From assembly GCF_003854895.1 (NCBI RefSeq), contig NZ_CP033966.1:2356001-2420000 (forward strand): a stretch of 64,000 nt of DNA. The letters run 5' to 3'. This document shows, in pieces, positions 1 to 10,416 of this stretch. Position 1 is the stretch's first letter. Every line of letters starts with the position of its first letter. The translations under genes and the position numbers were made by a program. This DNA comes from Pigmentiphaga sp. H8 (GTDB lineage Bacteria > Pseudomonadota > Gammaproteobacteria > Burkholderiales > Burkholderiaceae_B). Under the pieces are notes generated by a model that did no database searches, was not told where the DNA came from, and was given only the letters and a program-made list of their open reading frames with translations.

Positions 1-35
1 TTACCGGCGCGTGGAGGCATGAATCAGTGCGGAAC

Positions 36-70
36 ACAAAAAAATATTATATCCCCCCCGCCCTTGGGGG
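36..70 (-). terminator. Possible terminator for the leftward mlaC transcript
   Basis: Read leftward, a five-pair C/G stem (arms near 66-70 and 55-59) is followed by an AT-rich stretch ending in a run of seven T residues (about 44-38). This fits a weak intrinsic terminator about 120 bases after the mlaC stop. The same stretch contains a perfect TATAAT (51-46 on the minus strand), so it could instead be the -10 element of a leftward gene beyond the window edge. Confidence 0.3.
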
Positions 71-123
71 ACGCAAGAATACGGCGCTCCGCACCGAGAC
101 AGCCCCACAAAGACCCAGGATGC

Positions 124-182
124 GGTGGATCCGGCTCCGCCGGTCCACCCGCATCGCCCCCTGGGGGGCGCCCGTAAGGGCG
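124..182. repeat. Cluster of three GC-rich hairpins after mlaC (REP-like)
   Basis: Three adjoining inverted repeats lie here: GGTGGA..TCCACC arms (124-149), CGCCCCC/GGGGGGCG (155-170) and CGCCC-GTAA-GGGCG (169-182). They sit directly downstream of the mlaC stop codon on the minus strand and have no T tract of their own. The compact series of palindromes looks like an intergenic dispersed repeat rather than a simple terminator. No second copy was recognised in this window, so the repeat status is inference. The rest of 1-190 holds no supportable gene. Confidence 0.4.
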
Positions 183-190
183 TAGGGGGG

Positions 191-877
191 TTATCTACCC
201 GTATTCATCTTTTGATTGCTGGTCTGCAGGGCCTTGATGATGGCGTCCACGCCGCCCTGCGAACCGATGGAGGCGAACTGGTCGCGGTAGTTCTGGATGA
301 ACCAGACGCCCATGACGTTCAGGTCATAGATCTTCCAGCCCTGGTCGCTTTTCTCCAGCCGGTAGTCAACGGGGATCGGGTCGCGCTGGCCGTCGGTAAC
401 CGTGGTGCGCACGACGACGTCGGTGGCGCCGGGTTCGGCGCGGAAGGGGCGCATGTCGACGCGGGCCTGCGGGGTGATGGTGGAGACCGAGCCGCCGTAG
501 GTGCGCACCAGCATGTTGCGGAACTCCTTGACCAGCGCGGTGCGCTGCTCGGGCGTGGCCTGGCGCCAGTAGCGGCCCACCGCCAGGCGGGTGGTCTTCT
601 CGAAGTCGACGTAGGGCAGGATGAGTTCGTCGATGGCCTGGTTGATCTTCTCGGGCGAGCCGGACTTCAGTTCCTGGTCCTTGCGGATGCGGTCCAGCAC
701 GTTGTTGGCCGCCTTCTGGATGATCACGTTGGGCGGATCCTGCGGGCCGGGTGCCTGCGCGCGGGCCTGGCCGGCGGCGAAGAAAGCGAGGGCCAGCGCG
801 GTCGCCCAGCAGGCGAGCCAGGCCAGGCGGTGGCGGGTCGAGGCGAGGGCTTGGAGGGCGGGGCGCGAGTCGAGCAT
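191..877 (-). CDS. mlaC: MlaC-family phospholipid-binding ABC substrate protein
   Basis: A 228-residue periplasmic protein of the MlaC/Ttg2D family, which in the Mla system shuttles phospholipids between outer- and inner-membrane complexes. The N-terminus carries a signal peptide (hydrophobic stretch ending in AGQARA). The C-terminal half has the family pattern VDYRLEKSDQGWKIYDLNV followed by NYRDQF. The start at 877 was chosen because AGGGAG lies five bases upstream and it gives a normal-length leader; an in-frame upstream extension to 1000 lacks these. No mlaFEDB genes are visible. They may lie left of the window, or this may be a solitary copy. It diverges from the S9 peptidase gene. Confidence 0.85.
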   Translation of the reverse strand: MLDSRPALQALASTRHRLAWLACWATALALAFFAAGQARAQAPGPQDPPNVIIQKAANNVLDRIRKDQELKSGSPEKINQAIDELILPYVDFEKTTRLAVGRYWRQATPEQRTALVKEFRNMLVRTYGGSVSTITPQARVDMRPFRAEPGATDVVVRTTVTDGQRDPIPVDYRLEKSDQGWKIYDLNVMGVWFIQNYRDQFASIGSQGGVDAIIKALQTSNQKMNTGR

Positions 878-1052
878 GGGATCTCCCTGAACGGACGGCG
901 AACGGAGGCCGCCGGTATGTATTGGAGGATATATCACGCCCGGCGTTCCGGACGACTGAAACAGAATGCTGCAAAGGCCGGACCGGGCCGGGGGCGACAC
1001 TTCGCTGTGCTATGTTTTCCGATCATTCCCTCCTTCTATCGCGGATCGCGCC

Positions 1053-2909
1053 ATGACCTCGACTTCCCCCCCCGCCATACGGCTCGTCAAGCGCTACGAC
1101 GTGCGCGATTTCTTCCGGAAGCCGGAACGTTCCAGCTATCGCATCTCGCCCGACGGCCGCCACCTGGCCTTTCTGGCGCCCGCCCAGGGCAGGCAGAACG
1201 TGCACGTGCAGGCGCTGGACGAACAAGGCGTTCCCACCGGTCCGGCGCGGGCGCTGACCGGCGAGGCCGAACGGGACGTGGGCGGGTTTTTCTGGAAGGG
1301 GCCGGGCCACATCCTGTACATCAAGGACTTCGGCGGCGACGAGAACTTCCACCTGTTGTCGGTGCCGCTCGATGGCGCCGCCGCGCCGACCGATCTCACG
1401 CCTTACGACGGCGTGCGCGCCGACGTGGTGGACGACCTGATCGACGACGACGCCCACGTGCTGCTGTCGCACAACCGGCGGGACCCGCAGGTGTTCGACG
1501 TGTTCCGCGTCGAGGTCGCCACCGGCAAGGAGGAACTGATCGCCCAGAACCCCGGCAACATCACCGGCTGGGCCACCGACCACGATGGCCGGCTGCGGCT
1601 GGCGGTGGCCACGGACGGGGTCAACAACACCTTGCTTTACCGCGACACCGAGGCCGAGGAATTCCGTCCCATCCTGACCACGGATTTCAAGGAAACCGTC
1701 GCGCCGTTGTTCTTCACGTTCGACAACAAGCGCATCTACGTCAGCTCCAACCGCGGCCGCGACAAGGCCGCGCTGTTCGAGTTCGACCCGCATACCGCCC
1801 GCGAGGGCGCGCTGATATTCGAGCACCCCGAGGTCGACGTTTCGGGGCTGGCCTATTCGCACCAGCGCAAGGTCCTGACCGAGATCGGCTACATGACCTG
1901 GAAGGCGCAGCGCCAGGTGCTGGATCCGGCCACCGCCGAAATCTACGCCGACCTGGAAAGCCAGTTGCGCGGCTACGAGATCGCGCTGCAAAGCGAGACG
2001 CGGGACGAGACCCGCTTCGTCGTGGCGGCCTACAACGACCGCACGCAGGGGGCGCGCTACCTGTACGACGCCGCCTCGCGCAAGCTGACCAAGCTGGGGG
2101 AGATCCAGCCGTGGCTGCTGGAACGCGACATGGCGCCGATGAAGCCCGTGCGCTACACCGCGCGCGACGGCCTGAAGATCGACGGCTACCTGACGCTGCC
2201 CGTGGGCGCGACGCCGCGCAAGCTGCCGGTCATCATCCATCCCCACGGCGGGCCGTGGGCCCGCGACACCTGGGGTTACAACCCCGAGGTGCAGTTCCTG
2301 GCCAATCGCGGCTATGCCGTGCTGCAGATGAATTTCCGGGGCTCCACCGGCTACGGGCGAAAGTTCTGGGAGGCCTCGTTCAGGCAGTGGGGCCGGGCCA
2401 TGCAGGACGACATCACCGATGGCGTCGAATGGCTCAAGCGCGAGGGCATCGCCGATCCGGCGCGCATCGCCATCTATGGCGGCAGCTACGGCGGCTACGC
2501 CACGCTGGCCGGCATCGCGTTCACGCCCGACCTGTATGCCGCGGCCGTGGACTACGTGGGGGTCTCGAACCTGTTCACGTTCATGGACACCATCCCGCCG
2601 TACTGGAAGCCTTTCCTGGATTCCATGCACGAGATGGTCGGCGATCCCGAGCGGGACAAGGACATGCTGCACGCGGCATCGCCGGTCTTCTTCGTCGACC
2701 GGATCAAGGCGCCGCTATTCGTGGCCCAGGGGGCGAAGGACCCGCGCGTCAACAAGGACGAAAGCGACCAGATCGTGGCCGCGCTGCGCGCACGCGGCGT
2801 ACAGGTCGAATACATGGTCAAGGACAACGAAGGGCACGGCTTCCACAACGAAGAGAACCAGTTCGAGTTCTACGCCGCGATGGAAGCGTTCCTGGCCAAG
2901 TACCTGTAG
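1053..2909 (+). CDS. S9 family peptidase (prolyl oligopeptidase superfamily)
   Basis: A 618-residue serine peptidase with an N-terminal beta-propeller region (about 1-350) and a C-terminal alpha/beta-hydrolase domain. The catalytic residues are visible: Ser478 in GGSYGGY, Asp563 in GAKDPRVN and His595 in EGHGFHN. The oxyanion region HPHGGPWARD is also present. No signal peptide is seen, so it probably acts on short peptides in the cytoplasm. The ATG at 1053 begins shortly before the conserved propeller start; upstream in-frame codons lack a clear ribosome site. It ends three bases before the convergent DsbA-like gene. The substrate cannot be read from the sequence. Confidence 0.88.
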   Translation: MTSTSPPAIRLVKRYDVRDFFRKPERSSYRISPDGRHLAFLAPAQGRQNVHVQALDEQGVPTGPARALTGEAERDVGGFFWKGPGHILYIKDFGGDENFHLLSVPLDGAAAPTDLTPYDGVRADVVDDLIDDDAHVLLSHNRRDPQVFDVFRVEVATGKEELIAQNPGNITGWATDHDGRLRLAVATDGVNNTLLYRDTEAEEFRPILTTDFKETVAPLFFTFDNKRIYVSSNRGRDKAALFEFDPHTAREGALIFEHPEVDVSGLAYSHQRKVLTEIGYMTWKAQRQVLDPATAEIYADLESQLRGYEIALQSETRDETRFVVAAYNDRTQGARYLYDAASRKLTKLGEIQPWLLERDMAPMKPVRYTARDGLKIDGYLTLPVGATPRKLPVIIHPHGGPWARDTWGYNPEVQFLANRGYAVLQMNFRGSTGYGRKFWEASFRQWGRAMQDDITDGVEWLKREGIADPARIAIYGGSYGGYATLAGIAFTPDLYAAAVDYVGVSNLFTFMDTIPPYWKPFLDSMHEMVGDPERDKDMLHAASPVFFVDRIKAPLFVAQGAKDPRVNKDESDQIVAALRARGVQVEYMVKDNEGHGFHNEENQFEFYAAMEAFLAKYL

Positions 2910-2912
2910 GCC

Positions 2913-3554
2913 CTAGTCCAGCATGTCGGCCAGCGCGGCGCGCCACTCGTCCACGTGGCCGAGATAGCGGCCGGTGTCCAGCACCCGGTAGCGGCCATCG
3001 CGCTCCAGCGCGAAGGTCGGGAACCCCTGGCCGCCGGCATGGGCCAGCAGGGCGCGGCTTTCGGCGATGTGGTCGCGCGTCGGCTGGCCATCCCGCGCGG
3101 CATAGGCGGCTTCGAAGGCCGGCCGGTCCAGGCCGATGTCGGCGGCCATCTCGGCCAGCACGCCAGCATCGGCGATGCGCCGGCCCTCCACGTAATGGGC
3201 GCGTTGCAGGCGCGCCAGCAGGTCCAGGTCGCGTCCCTCGCCACCGGCATCGAGCGCGGCCAGGATGGCGGTGATGGGCGGTTCGGAGTCGAACACGGCG
3301 TCGTGGTCGCGCAGCAGGCCGTCGAAATAGGCCTGCCCGAACGGCTGGCCGGTCATGGCCGCGATGCGGCGGTCATGGGGCATGACGTAGTTGCGCAGCC
3401 GGTCGGTCACGGGCTGGCGGTTGCTGCCGGCCATCATGCCGCCGCCATGCGCGATGGCGGGCAATAGCCCGCGGGCCGCCGCCATCAACGGGGCCGAGGC
3501 ATAGCACCAGCCGCAGAAGGGATCGTAGATGTAGTGAAGCCGGGTCGTTTCCAT
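2913..3554 (-). CDS. DsbA-family thioredoxin-fold oxidoreductase
   Basis: A 213-residue protein beginning with a thioredoxin-fold strand and the redox motif Cys-Gly-Trp-Cys (DPFCGWCYAS, about residues 13-17), followed by the helical insertion typical of the DsbA/FrnE group. It lacks a signal peptide, so it is likely a cytosolic thiol oxidoreductase rather than a periplasmic disulfide catalyst. A cis-proline-type segment (GFPTFAL) is seen near residue 175. It is divergent from the LysR gene at 3670, which may regulate it. The physiological substrate is unknown. Confidence 0.8.
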   Translation of the reverse strand: METTRLHYIYDPFCGWCYASAPLMAAARGLLPAIAHGGGMMAGSNRQPVTDRLRNYVMPHDRRIAAMTGQPFGQAYFDGLLRDHDAVFDSEPPITAILAALDAGGEGRDLDLLARLQRAHYVEGRRIADAGVLAEMAADIGLDRPAFEAAYAARDGQPTRDHIAESRALLAHAGGQGFPTFALERDGRYRVLDTGRYLGHVDEWRAALADMLD

Positions 3555-3669
3555 GATGGGTCCGTGGGACGCATGGCGTCCGGATTTTGCTAGGTGTCAG
3601 GATAATTACAAAAAACGATAGTAAAAACCGTAGAATCGAGAATTATTTGTTGCTGGAACCGGTCAGGTC

Positions 3670-4632
3670 ATGGACAGACTCAGCGCGATGCGCGTATTCG
3701 TCGAGGTCGTCGACCGCGGCAGCCAGTCGGCCGCGGCCGAGGCATTGGAACTGTCGCGGCCGGCCGTTTCGCGCTATCTGGCCGAGCTGGAGGAATGGGT
3801 GGGGGCCCGGCTGCTGCATCGGACCACGCGCAGGCTGAGCCTGACCCCGCCCGGTGCCGAAGTGTTGGCCCGCTGCCGCCAGATGCTGGAACTCGAAGGC
3901 GACATGCGCGCCGCCGTGTCCAGCCCGGACAGCGCGCCGCGCGGCGTGCTGCGCGTGACGGCCAGCACGTCCTTCGGGCAGGCCCACCTGGCGCCGGCCA
4001 TAGTCGACTACACCCGCCGGTATCCCGACGTGGCGGTGGACATGGTCATGGCCGATCGCACCGTCAATCTGGTGGACGAACGCATCGATCTCGCGCTGCG
4101 CGTCACCAACGATCTCGATCCCAACCTGATCGCGCGCCGGCTGGCCGTATGCCGGTCGGTGCTGTGCGCCTCGCCCGACTACCTGCGCCAGCAGGGCACG
4201 CCTGGCAGGCTGGAGGAACTCGGCCTGCACAATTGCTTGACCCATTCGTACACCGGCAAGAGCCTGTGGCATTTCGTTCGCGCCGGCGCGCCGGTGTCGG
4301 TCGCGGTAGGCGGGAACATCAGTTCCAACGAGGCGACCACGCTGGTCGAGGCGACCGTGTGCGGAGCCGGGATCGCGATGTTGCCAACCTATGCGGTGGG
4401 CGAGCTGGTTCGCGCGGAACGCCTGCGGGTGCTGCTGCCCGAGACGCCGCCGCGCGACATGACCCTGTACGGCGTCTACACCTCGCGCAAGCACATGCCG
4501 CCCACGCTGCGCACGCTGCTCGATTTCCTGGCGCAGCGCTTTTCGGACCCGCCGGCCTGGGATACCGAGTTGCAGGACACGCTGGCCGCCCTGGCCGCAA
4601 GCGGCCGGCGCGGCGCGGGCCGTCACCAGTAG
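3670..4632 (+). CDS. LysR-family transcriptional regulator
   Basis: A 320-residue LysR regulator. The winged helix-turn-helix occupies about residues 1-60 (MDRLSAMRVFVEVVDRGSQS..RPAVSRYLAELE), followed by a type 2 periplasmic-binding-like effector domain (about 90-290). It resembles the group that often controls neighbouring oxidoreductase genes. It is divergent from the DsbA-like gene across 115 bases containing an AT-rich stretch with two imperfect direct copies of AAAAACnnTAG (about 3611-3633), a candidate operator. Its end overlaps the convergent UDP-glucose dehydrogenase gene by ten bases. Confidence 0.9.
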   Translation: MDRLSAMRVFVEVVDRGSQSAAAEALELSRPAVSRYLAELEEWVGARLLHRTTRRLSLTPPGAEVLARCRQMLELEGDMRAAVSSPDSAPRGVLRVTASTSFGQAHLAPAIVDYTRRYPDVAVDMVMADRTVNLVDERIDLALRVTNDLDPNLIARRLAVCRSVLCASPDYLRQQGTPGRLEELGLHNCLTHSYTGKSLWHFVRAGAPVSVAVGGNISSNEATTLVEATVCGAGIAMLPTYAVGELVRAERLRVLLPETPPRDMTLYGVYTSRKHMPPTLRTLLDFLAQRFSDPPAWDTELQDTLAALAASGRRGAGRHQ

Positions 4633-6005
4633 CCGGTCGTGACGGCGGGCGCGTCGGCATCCTCCGGTCCCGGGCGGGCGGGGCGGCCGCCGCGGCCGAT
4701 GCCGTAATAGGCCAGGCCGCAGCTTTGCACGTACTCGGGGTCGTACAGGTTGCGGCCGTCGAAGATCGCGCGTGACTTGAGCTGGCCGGCCAGCCCCCGG
4801 AAGTCGGGCGATTTGAACTCGCGCCATTCGGTTACCACCGCCAGCACGTCGGCGCCTTCGCAGGCCGCCTGCGCGTTGGGGACGATGACCAGGCCGGGAT
4901 GATCGATGGCGCGGCGCGCGTTCTCGGCGGCGACCGGATCGTACGCGCGCACGATCGCGCCGTCGGCCAACAGTTCGCGCACCAGGGCGAGGCTGGGCGC
5001 CTCGCGTATGTCGTCGGTATTGGGCTTGAAGGCCAGGCCCCACAGCGCGATGCAGCGGCCTTGCAGCGAGGGGCCCAGGTGCTGCCGTATCTTCGCCGCC
5101 ATGACGCGCTTCTGTTCCTCGTTCACCCGCTGCACGCTGTCGAGCAGCGGCGTGGATTCGCCGTGCTCGGCCGCCAGCCGGGCCAGGGCCTGGATGTCCT
5201 TGGGAAAGCACGAGCCGCCATAGCCGACGCCGGCATACAGGAAGTGGTGGCCGATGCGCGGGTCGGCGCCGGCGCCGTGGCGCACGGCCTCGATGTCCGC
5301 GCCGACCTTCTCGGCGATCCTGGCCAGCTCGTTCATCAGCGAGATGCGCGTGGCCAGCATGACGTTGGACGCGTACTTCGTGAACTCGGCCGACCGCACG
5401 TCGGTGTGGATCAGGCGGTCGCGGTTGCGGTTGTAGGGCGAGTACAGCGCTGTCATCAGCCGCAGCGCGCGGGTGTCCTCGGTGCCGATGACGATGCGGT
5501 CGGGGCGCTGGAAATCGTCGACCGCGCTGCCTTCCTTCAGGAACTCCGGATTGGAGACGATGGGGACGCGCCATGCGGCGCCGCGTTCGCGCAGGGTATG
5601 TTCGATCAGGGCCTGCACGCGGTGGCAGGTGCCGACGGGCACGGTCGATTTCACAACGACCACCATGTCGCGCGGGATAGACCGGCCCAGTTCGGCGCTG
5701 GCCTCGAGCACGTGGCCCAGGTCCGCCGAGCCGTCTTCGCCGGCCGGCGTGCCCACCGCGATGAAGACGATCTCCGCGTCGCGCAGCGCGGCGGGCAGGT
5801 CATCGGTGAAGGAAAGGCGCCCGGCCTGCGCGTTGTGCGCGGCCATGTCGGCCAGCCCGGGTTCGAAGAAGGGAACGCCGCCTTCCCGCAGCACGCGCAG
5901 GCGTTCGGCATGGCGTTCGACGCAGACGACGCGGTTGCCCACGTCGGCCAGGCAGGCCCCGGTAACCAGGCCGACGTAGCCGGCCCCTATGATCGCGAGA
6001 TTCAT
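4623..6005 (-). CDS. ugd: UDP-glucose 6-dehydrogenase
   Basis: A 460-residue NAD-dependent dehydrogenase converting UDP-glucose to UDP-glucuronate, a precursor for capsule, LPS and exopolysaccharide sugars. It starts with the Rossmann motif GAGYVGL (about residues 7-13) and carries the catalytic-cysteine motif GYGGSCFPKD, the central dimerisation helix and the C-terminal nucleotide-binding domain. The length is normal for the family. ATG 6005 places the NAD motif at the expected distance from the start. No polysaccharide cluster surrounds it. GDP-mannose dehydrogenase belongs to the same family, but the motif context favours UDP-glucose. Confidence 0.9.
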   Translation of the reverse strand: MNLAIIGAGYVGLVTGACLADVGNRVVCVERHAERLRVLREGGVPFFEPGLADMAAHNAQAGRLSFTDDLPAALRDAEIVFIAVGTPAGEDGSADLGHVLEASAELGRSIPRDMVVVVKSTVPVGTCHRVQALIEHTLRERGAAWRVPIVSNPEFLKEGSAVDDFQRPDRIVIGTEDTRALRLMTALYSPYNRNRDRLIHTDVRSAEFTKYASNVMLATRISLMNELARIAEKVGADIEAVRHGAGADPRIGHHFLYAGVGYGGSCFPKDIQALARLAAEHGESTPLLDSVQRVNEEQKRVMAAKIRQHLGPSLQGRCIALWGLAFKPNTDDIREAPSLALVRELLADGAIVRAYDPVAAENARRAIDHPGLVIVPNAQAACEGADVLAVVTEWREFKSPDFRGLAGQLKSRAIFDGRNLYDPEYVQSCGLAYYGIGRGGRPARPGPEDADAPAVTTGYW

Positions 6006-6079
6006 GCCCCGATTTATATCGGGCGCGCATTGCAATCTGCTGACAGCGGCCCGTCATGGCCGTGCAACACGAGCACCCG

Positions 6080-7150
6080 CTAGCGGCTGCGCTGGAACCA
6101 GAGCATGGACAGCACGCAGGCCAGGGTCAGCAGGACGACCGCGGCCGCGCTTAGCAGGGCGCTGAGTTCGGTCTCCTTGCGCTCCATCGAGAACTTGGCG
6201 TTGAGGTTGCGGTATACCGAACTCAGGTCCGCCTCGGAACTGGCCAGGAAGTATTCGCCCCCGGTCATTTGCGCCACCGTGCGCAGCGTGGGCTCGTCCA
6301 GCCGGGCGAAGAACGACCAGCCCTCGTCGCCGATGGGCGCGCCCTGCTGGGTGCCGAAGCCCACGGTGTAGACGCGCACGCCCCGCTCGGCGGCCATGCG
6401 CGCGGCGTCCAGCGGATCCGGGCCGGTGGTGCGCCGGCCGTCGCTCAGCAGGATGATGGTGCCCGAGGTGTACGAGCCCGGCAGCACCGGCTGCAGGGTC
6501 TTCTGCTTTTTCTTCGCCGCTTCGGCGGCGCCCGCCTGGTCGAGCGGGACCCCGCGCCGCCCCGCGCGGATGGACGGGGTTTCGAAGATGACCGACTCCA
6601 GGTCGATGCCGTCGTCGGGAAACAGCATGGACAGAGCCAGGATCAGCCCGCTGCCGGTGGCGGTGGCGCGTTGCAGCTGGAATCGGTCGATGGCCTCGAC
6701 CATGTCCTGCCGGTTGTCGGTGGGCGTCTGCACGACCGCGGCGGTGCCGGCGAACGAGACGATGCCCAGCCGTACGTTGGACGGCAGTTCGGAGATGAAG
6801 CGCTTGGCCGCCATCTGCGCGGCCACCAGCCGGTTGGGGGCGATGTCGGCGGCCTGCATGCTGCGCGAGACGTCCACCGCCAGGACCACCGTGAGGCTGT
6901 CCGAGGGCAGGGTGACGGTGGCGGTGGGGCGCGCGCACGCCAGCAGCGCCGCCGACATCGCCAGCAGGAACAGCAGCGGCGGGATGTGGCGTCGTAGCCG
7001 CTGGCCAGGGCCGATGGCGACCTTGGCCAGGCTCAGGCTGGCATAGCGGATGGCCGCCTTCTTGCGGCGGGCAAGCGCGTACAGGTAGAGGGCTACGAGC
7101 AGGGGAACGAGGAGCTGCAGCCAGAGAAGATCGGGCCAGAGAAACCGCAT
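6080..7150 (-). CDS. VWA-domain inner-membrane protein (BatA/BatB-like), first paralogue
   Basis: A 356-residue protein with two N-terminal membrane segments (about 5-25 and 55-72), a von Willebrand factor A domain with an intact MIDAS (DVSRSM, a distal threonine and the LLSDG motif) and one C-terminal membrane segment. This is the BatA/BatB architecture of MoxR-associated proteins. A good ribosome site (AGGAG) precedes ATG 7150. It is a paralogue of the VWA gene at 10417 but is read in the opposite direction, diverging from the protease-MoxR-DUF58-VWA series. An extra charged, lysine-rich insertion (AAKKKQK) sits in the VWA domain. Its function is inferred from family association only. Confidence 0.82.
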   Translation of the reverse strand: MRFLWPDLLWLQLLVPLLVALYLYALARRKKAAIRYASLSLAKVAIGPGQRLRRHIPPLLFLLAMSAALLACARPTATVTLPSDSLTVVLAVDVSRSMQAADIAPNRLVAAQMAAKRFISELPSNVRLGIVSFAGTAAVVQTPTDNRQDMVEAIDRFQLQRATATGSGLILALSMLFPDDGIDLESVIFETPSIRAGRRGVPLDQAGAAEAAKKKQKTLQPVLPGSYTSGTIILLSDGRRTTGPDPLDAARMAAERGVRVYTVGFGTQQGAPIGDEGWSFFARLDEPTLRTVAQMTGGEYFLASSEADLSSVYRNLNAKFSMERKETELSALLSAAAVVLLTLACVLSMLWFQRSR

Positions 7151-7389
7151 AAGTGCTCCTTGGCGCGCGGGAGTGTGCAACGTTGTCTTTAGTATGCCCA
7201 CGAACCCTTGCGGCGGTAAAGGTATCTGCCCATGGTCGTCGTTTAAGTGTTACCTTATTTTGGCCGGGCCCTCGTTCGATTGAACCGGGGGCGGTCCGGG
7301 TTGTCAGCCCTGAATACCCCAAGGGATTCCGGGCCGCGCCCTGGACGCGCGACCGCATTCCGTGAAGAACGCCAAGCTGGACGGTAGTG
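7151..7389. other. Divergent intergenic region of the VWA and protease genes
   Basis: These 239 bases separate the leftward VWA gene from the rightward protease gene. They should hold both promoters. No clear -35/-10 pair, operator palindrome or RNA element was recognised. Confidence 0.5.
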
Positions 7390-8394
7390 ATGAAACGGGT
7401 TGCCCTATACAGCAGGACCGCCAGGCCCCCTTCGGTCGATGCCGCCCCGAAGGACGAGGCCGATGCCATGCGCCGTCCGGGATGGCCGAGGCGCTTCCGG
7501 GACTGGACGGCCAGACACCGCTCCGCCTTTTTCGGCCTGGCCCTGCTCGTCATCGCGGGCGGCCTGGTTTTCGTTTTGTTGCAACCTCAACAAAGTCAGC
7601 CGACCCAGGAAGACATCGATTCGGCGGTCCTGCATACCCTGCAAAACAAGACGCTGCCTTCGCGGCCGGCCAAGGCGGCCGAGGCCGTGCGCCAATCCGT
7701 CGTGCAGATACGCGGCTACGGCGATGAGGACGAAGCGGACGACGGCGACGCGAAGAAAGCCAAGCCGCCCGTCAAACCCAAGGCGGGCGGCAAGTCCAAG
7801 GGCAAGGGCAAGGACAGGCAGACGGCCAGGAACGAGGAAGGCAACGCGCCCCGGCATGAAGGCAGCATAGGCTCGGGCGTGGTCATCGTCGACAGCGGCG
7901 TGATCCTGACCAACTTTCACGTCATCTCCGGTTCCAGGCGCCTGAAGGTCACCTTCTTCGACGGCTACGAGGCCGATGCCGATGTGGTCGCCATCCAGCC
8001 GGACAAGGATCTGGCCGTGATCCGCGCCAAGTCCGTGCCCGACGACCTGCCCGCCGCCACGCTGGGGTCCAGCTTGGATCTCGCGCCGGGCGACGAGGTC
8101 GTGGCGGTGGGCTTTCCGTTCGGCATCGGACCGTCGGTGTCGTCAGGCGTGGTATCGGGCCTGAACCGCGAATTCGTCTCGGCCGAGGGGCGGCACGTGC
8201 TGACGCGGCTGATCCAGTTCGACGCCGCGGCCAACCCGGGCAATTCCGGCGGGCCGCTGGTGAACATGAACGGCGAGGTCGTCGGCATCGTCACCGCCAT
8301 CCTGAATCCGACCAACGCCGGGACCTTCGTCGGCATCGGCTTCGCCACCACGATAGAAAGCGCCGGCAGCGCGGTCGGCATGCCTCCCTTCTGA
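7390..8394 (+). CDS. Membrane-anchored trypsin-like serine protease (S1C, HtrA-like, no PDZ)
   Basis: A 334-residue protein with one N-terminal membrane segment (about 38-58) and a periplasmic protease domain carrying the triad His177 (TNFHV), Asp207 (DKDLAV) and Ser286 (GNSGGP). Unlike DegP/DegS there is no PDZ domain; the chain stops soon after GIGFA. Between anchor and protease lies a low-complexity charged linker (about residues 112-155), first Asp/Glu-rich, then Lys/Gly/Pro-rich. GTG at 7387 is an alternative start directly before the ATG. It heads the moxR-DUF58-VWA series (20-base gap to moxR), suggesting that it works with that module. Confidence 0.8.
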   Translation: MKRVALYSRTARPPSVDAAPKDEADAMRRPGWPRRFRDWTARHRSAFFGLALLVIAGGLVFVLLQPQQSQPTQEDIDSAVLHTLQNKTLPSRPAKAAEAVRQSVVQIRGYGDEDEADDGDAKKAKPPVKPKAGGKSKGKGKDRQTARNEEGNAPRHEGSIGSGVVIVDSGVILTNFHVISGSRRLKVTFFDGYEADADVVAIQPDKDLAVIRAKSVPDDLPAATLGSSLDLAPGDEVVAVGFPFGIGPSVSSGVVSGLNREFVSAEGRHVLTRLIQFDAAANPGNSGGPLVNMNGEVVGIVTAILNPTNAGTFVGIGFATTIESAGSAVGMPPF

Positions 8395-8414
8395 CTCTCC
8401 ACGACAGGACGCCT

Positions 8415-9405
<991 letters not shown>

Positions 9406-9431
<26 letters not shown>

Positions 9432-10401
9432 GCGGCCGGCCGAGCCGGCCAACGATGCGGCGGTGGCGTCGGCCCAGCCCAGGGCCGACGCCGAGGAATT
9501 GCTGCGCCGCCTGGAATGGACCGTCATCCGCCGGCTGGACGGAGCGCTGCAGGGCGACTACCGCACCTTGTTCCGGGGCTTCGGCCTGGACCTGGCGGAC
9601 CTGCGCGAATACCAGGCCGGCGACGACGTGCGCCACATCGACTGGAACGTCACGGCGCGCCTGCAATCGCCGCACGTGCGCGAATTCCAGGAGGACCGCG
9701 AAGTGTCCGCATGGTTCCTGCTGGACTTGTCGGGTTCGGTCGATTTCGGTTCGGCCGGGGTGCGCAAGCGGGCGGTGCTGACCAGTTTCGTGGGCGTGCT
9801 GGCGCGGCTGCTGACGCGCTACGGCAACCGTGTGGGCGCGGTCCTGTACGGAGGCCAGGGCGAGGGCGCCATTCCCGCCCGCACCGGCCGGCGCCATGTG
9901 CTGCACGTGCTCGATCGCATCGGCGCGCTGCGGGCCGACGGCAAGTCGGGCGAGACGCGGCTGGGCGACCTGCTGGAGCGTTCGTTGTCGGCCATAGGCA
10001 GGCGCTCGGTGGTGTTCGTGGTCTCGGATTTCATCAGCGCCCCGGGCTGGGAGCAGACGCTGGGCGTGCTGGCCCAGCGCCACGAGGTCGTCGCGGTGCG
10101 CCTGTACGACCCGCTGGAGCAGGCCTTGCCCGACCTGGGCCTGGTGGTGTTGCAGGATGCCGAGACCGGCGAACAGCTTTTCGTCGATACCCACGACCCG
10201 GGCTTTCGCCGGCGCTTCGCCGCCGCCGCCACGGAGCGCGAGACGGCGCTGCGCAAGGCCCTGACCGAGGCGGGCGTCGATTGCCTGGAACTGGCCACCG
10301 ACGAACGGCTGGACCAGGCATTGCTGCATTTCATGCGGTTGCGCCGCCGGCGCAGCCAGCTCGTGGGTGGACTGAACGGGCCCTGGGCCCGAGATATCTG
10401 A
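9406..10401 (+). CDS. DUF58-domain protein of the MoxR module
   Basis: A 331-residue protein of the DUF58 family, whose fold is related to VWA domains. The conserved core YQAGDDVRHIDWNVTAR lies near residues 65-85, followed by DLSGSVDFG, a VWA-like metal-site segment. ATG 9406 lies inside the end of moxR; earlier in-frame codons would extend deeper into moxR without a ribosome site. DUF58 proteins almost always travel with MoxR ATPases. It appears soluble, without obvious membrane helices. Confidence 0.88.
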
Positions 10402-10416
10402 ACCGGGAAGCATCTC

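Noticed and set aside
1..20. Leftward gene starting at the minus-strand ATG at 20 behind a TATAAT
   Set aside because: Only six codons are in the window and no ribosome site is clear, so the claim cannot be supported.
125..3274. A 1049-codon open frame on the plus strand across mlaC and the S9 peptidase gene
   Set aside because: It is antisense to mlaC and out of frame with the peptidase; the translation is Arg/Ala/Gly-rich low complexity, a product of high GC third positions.
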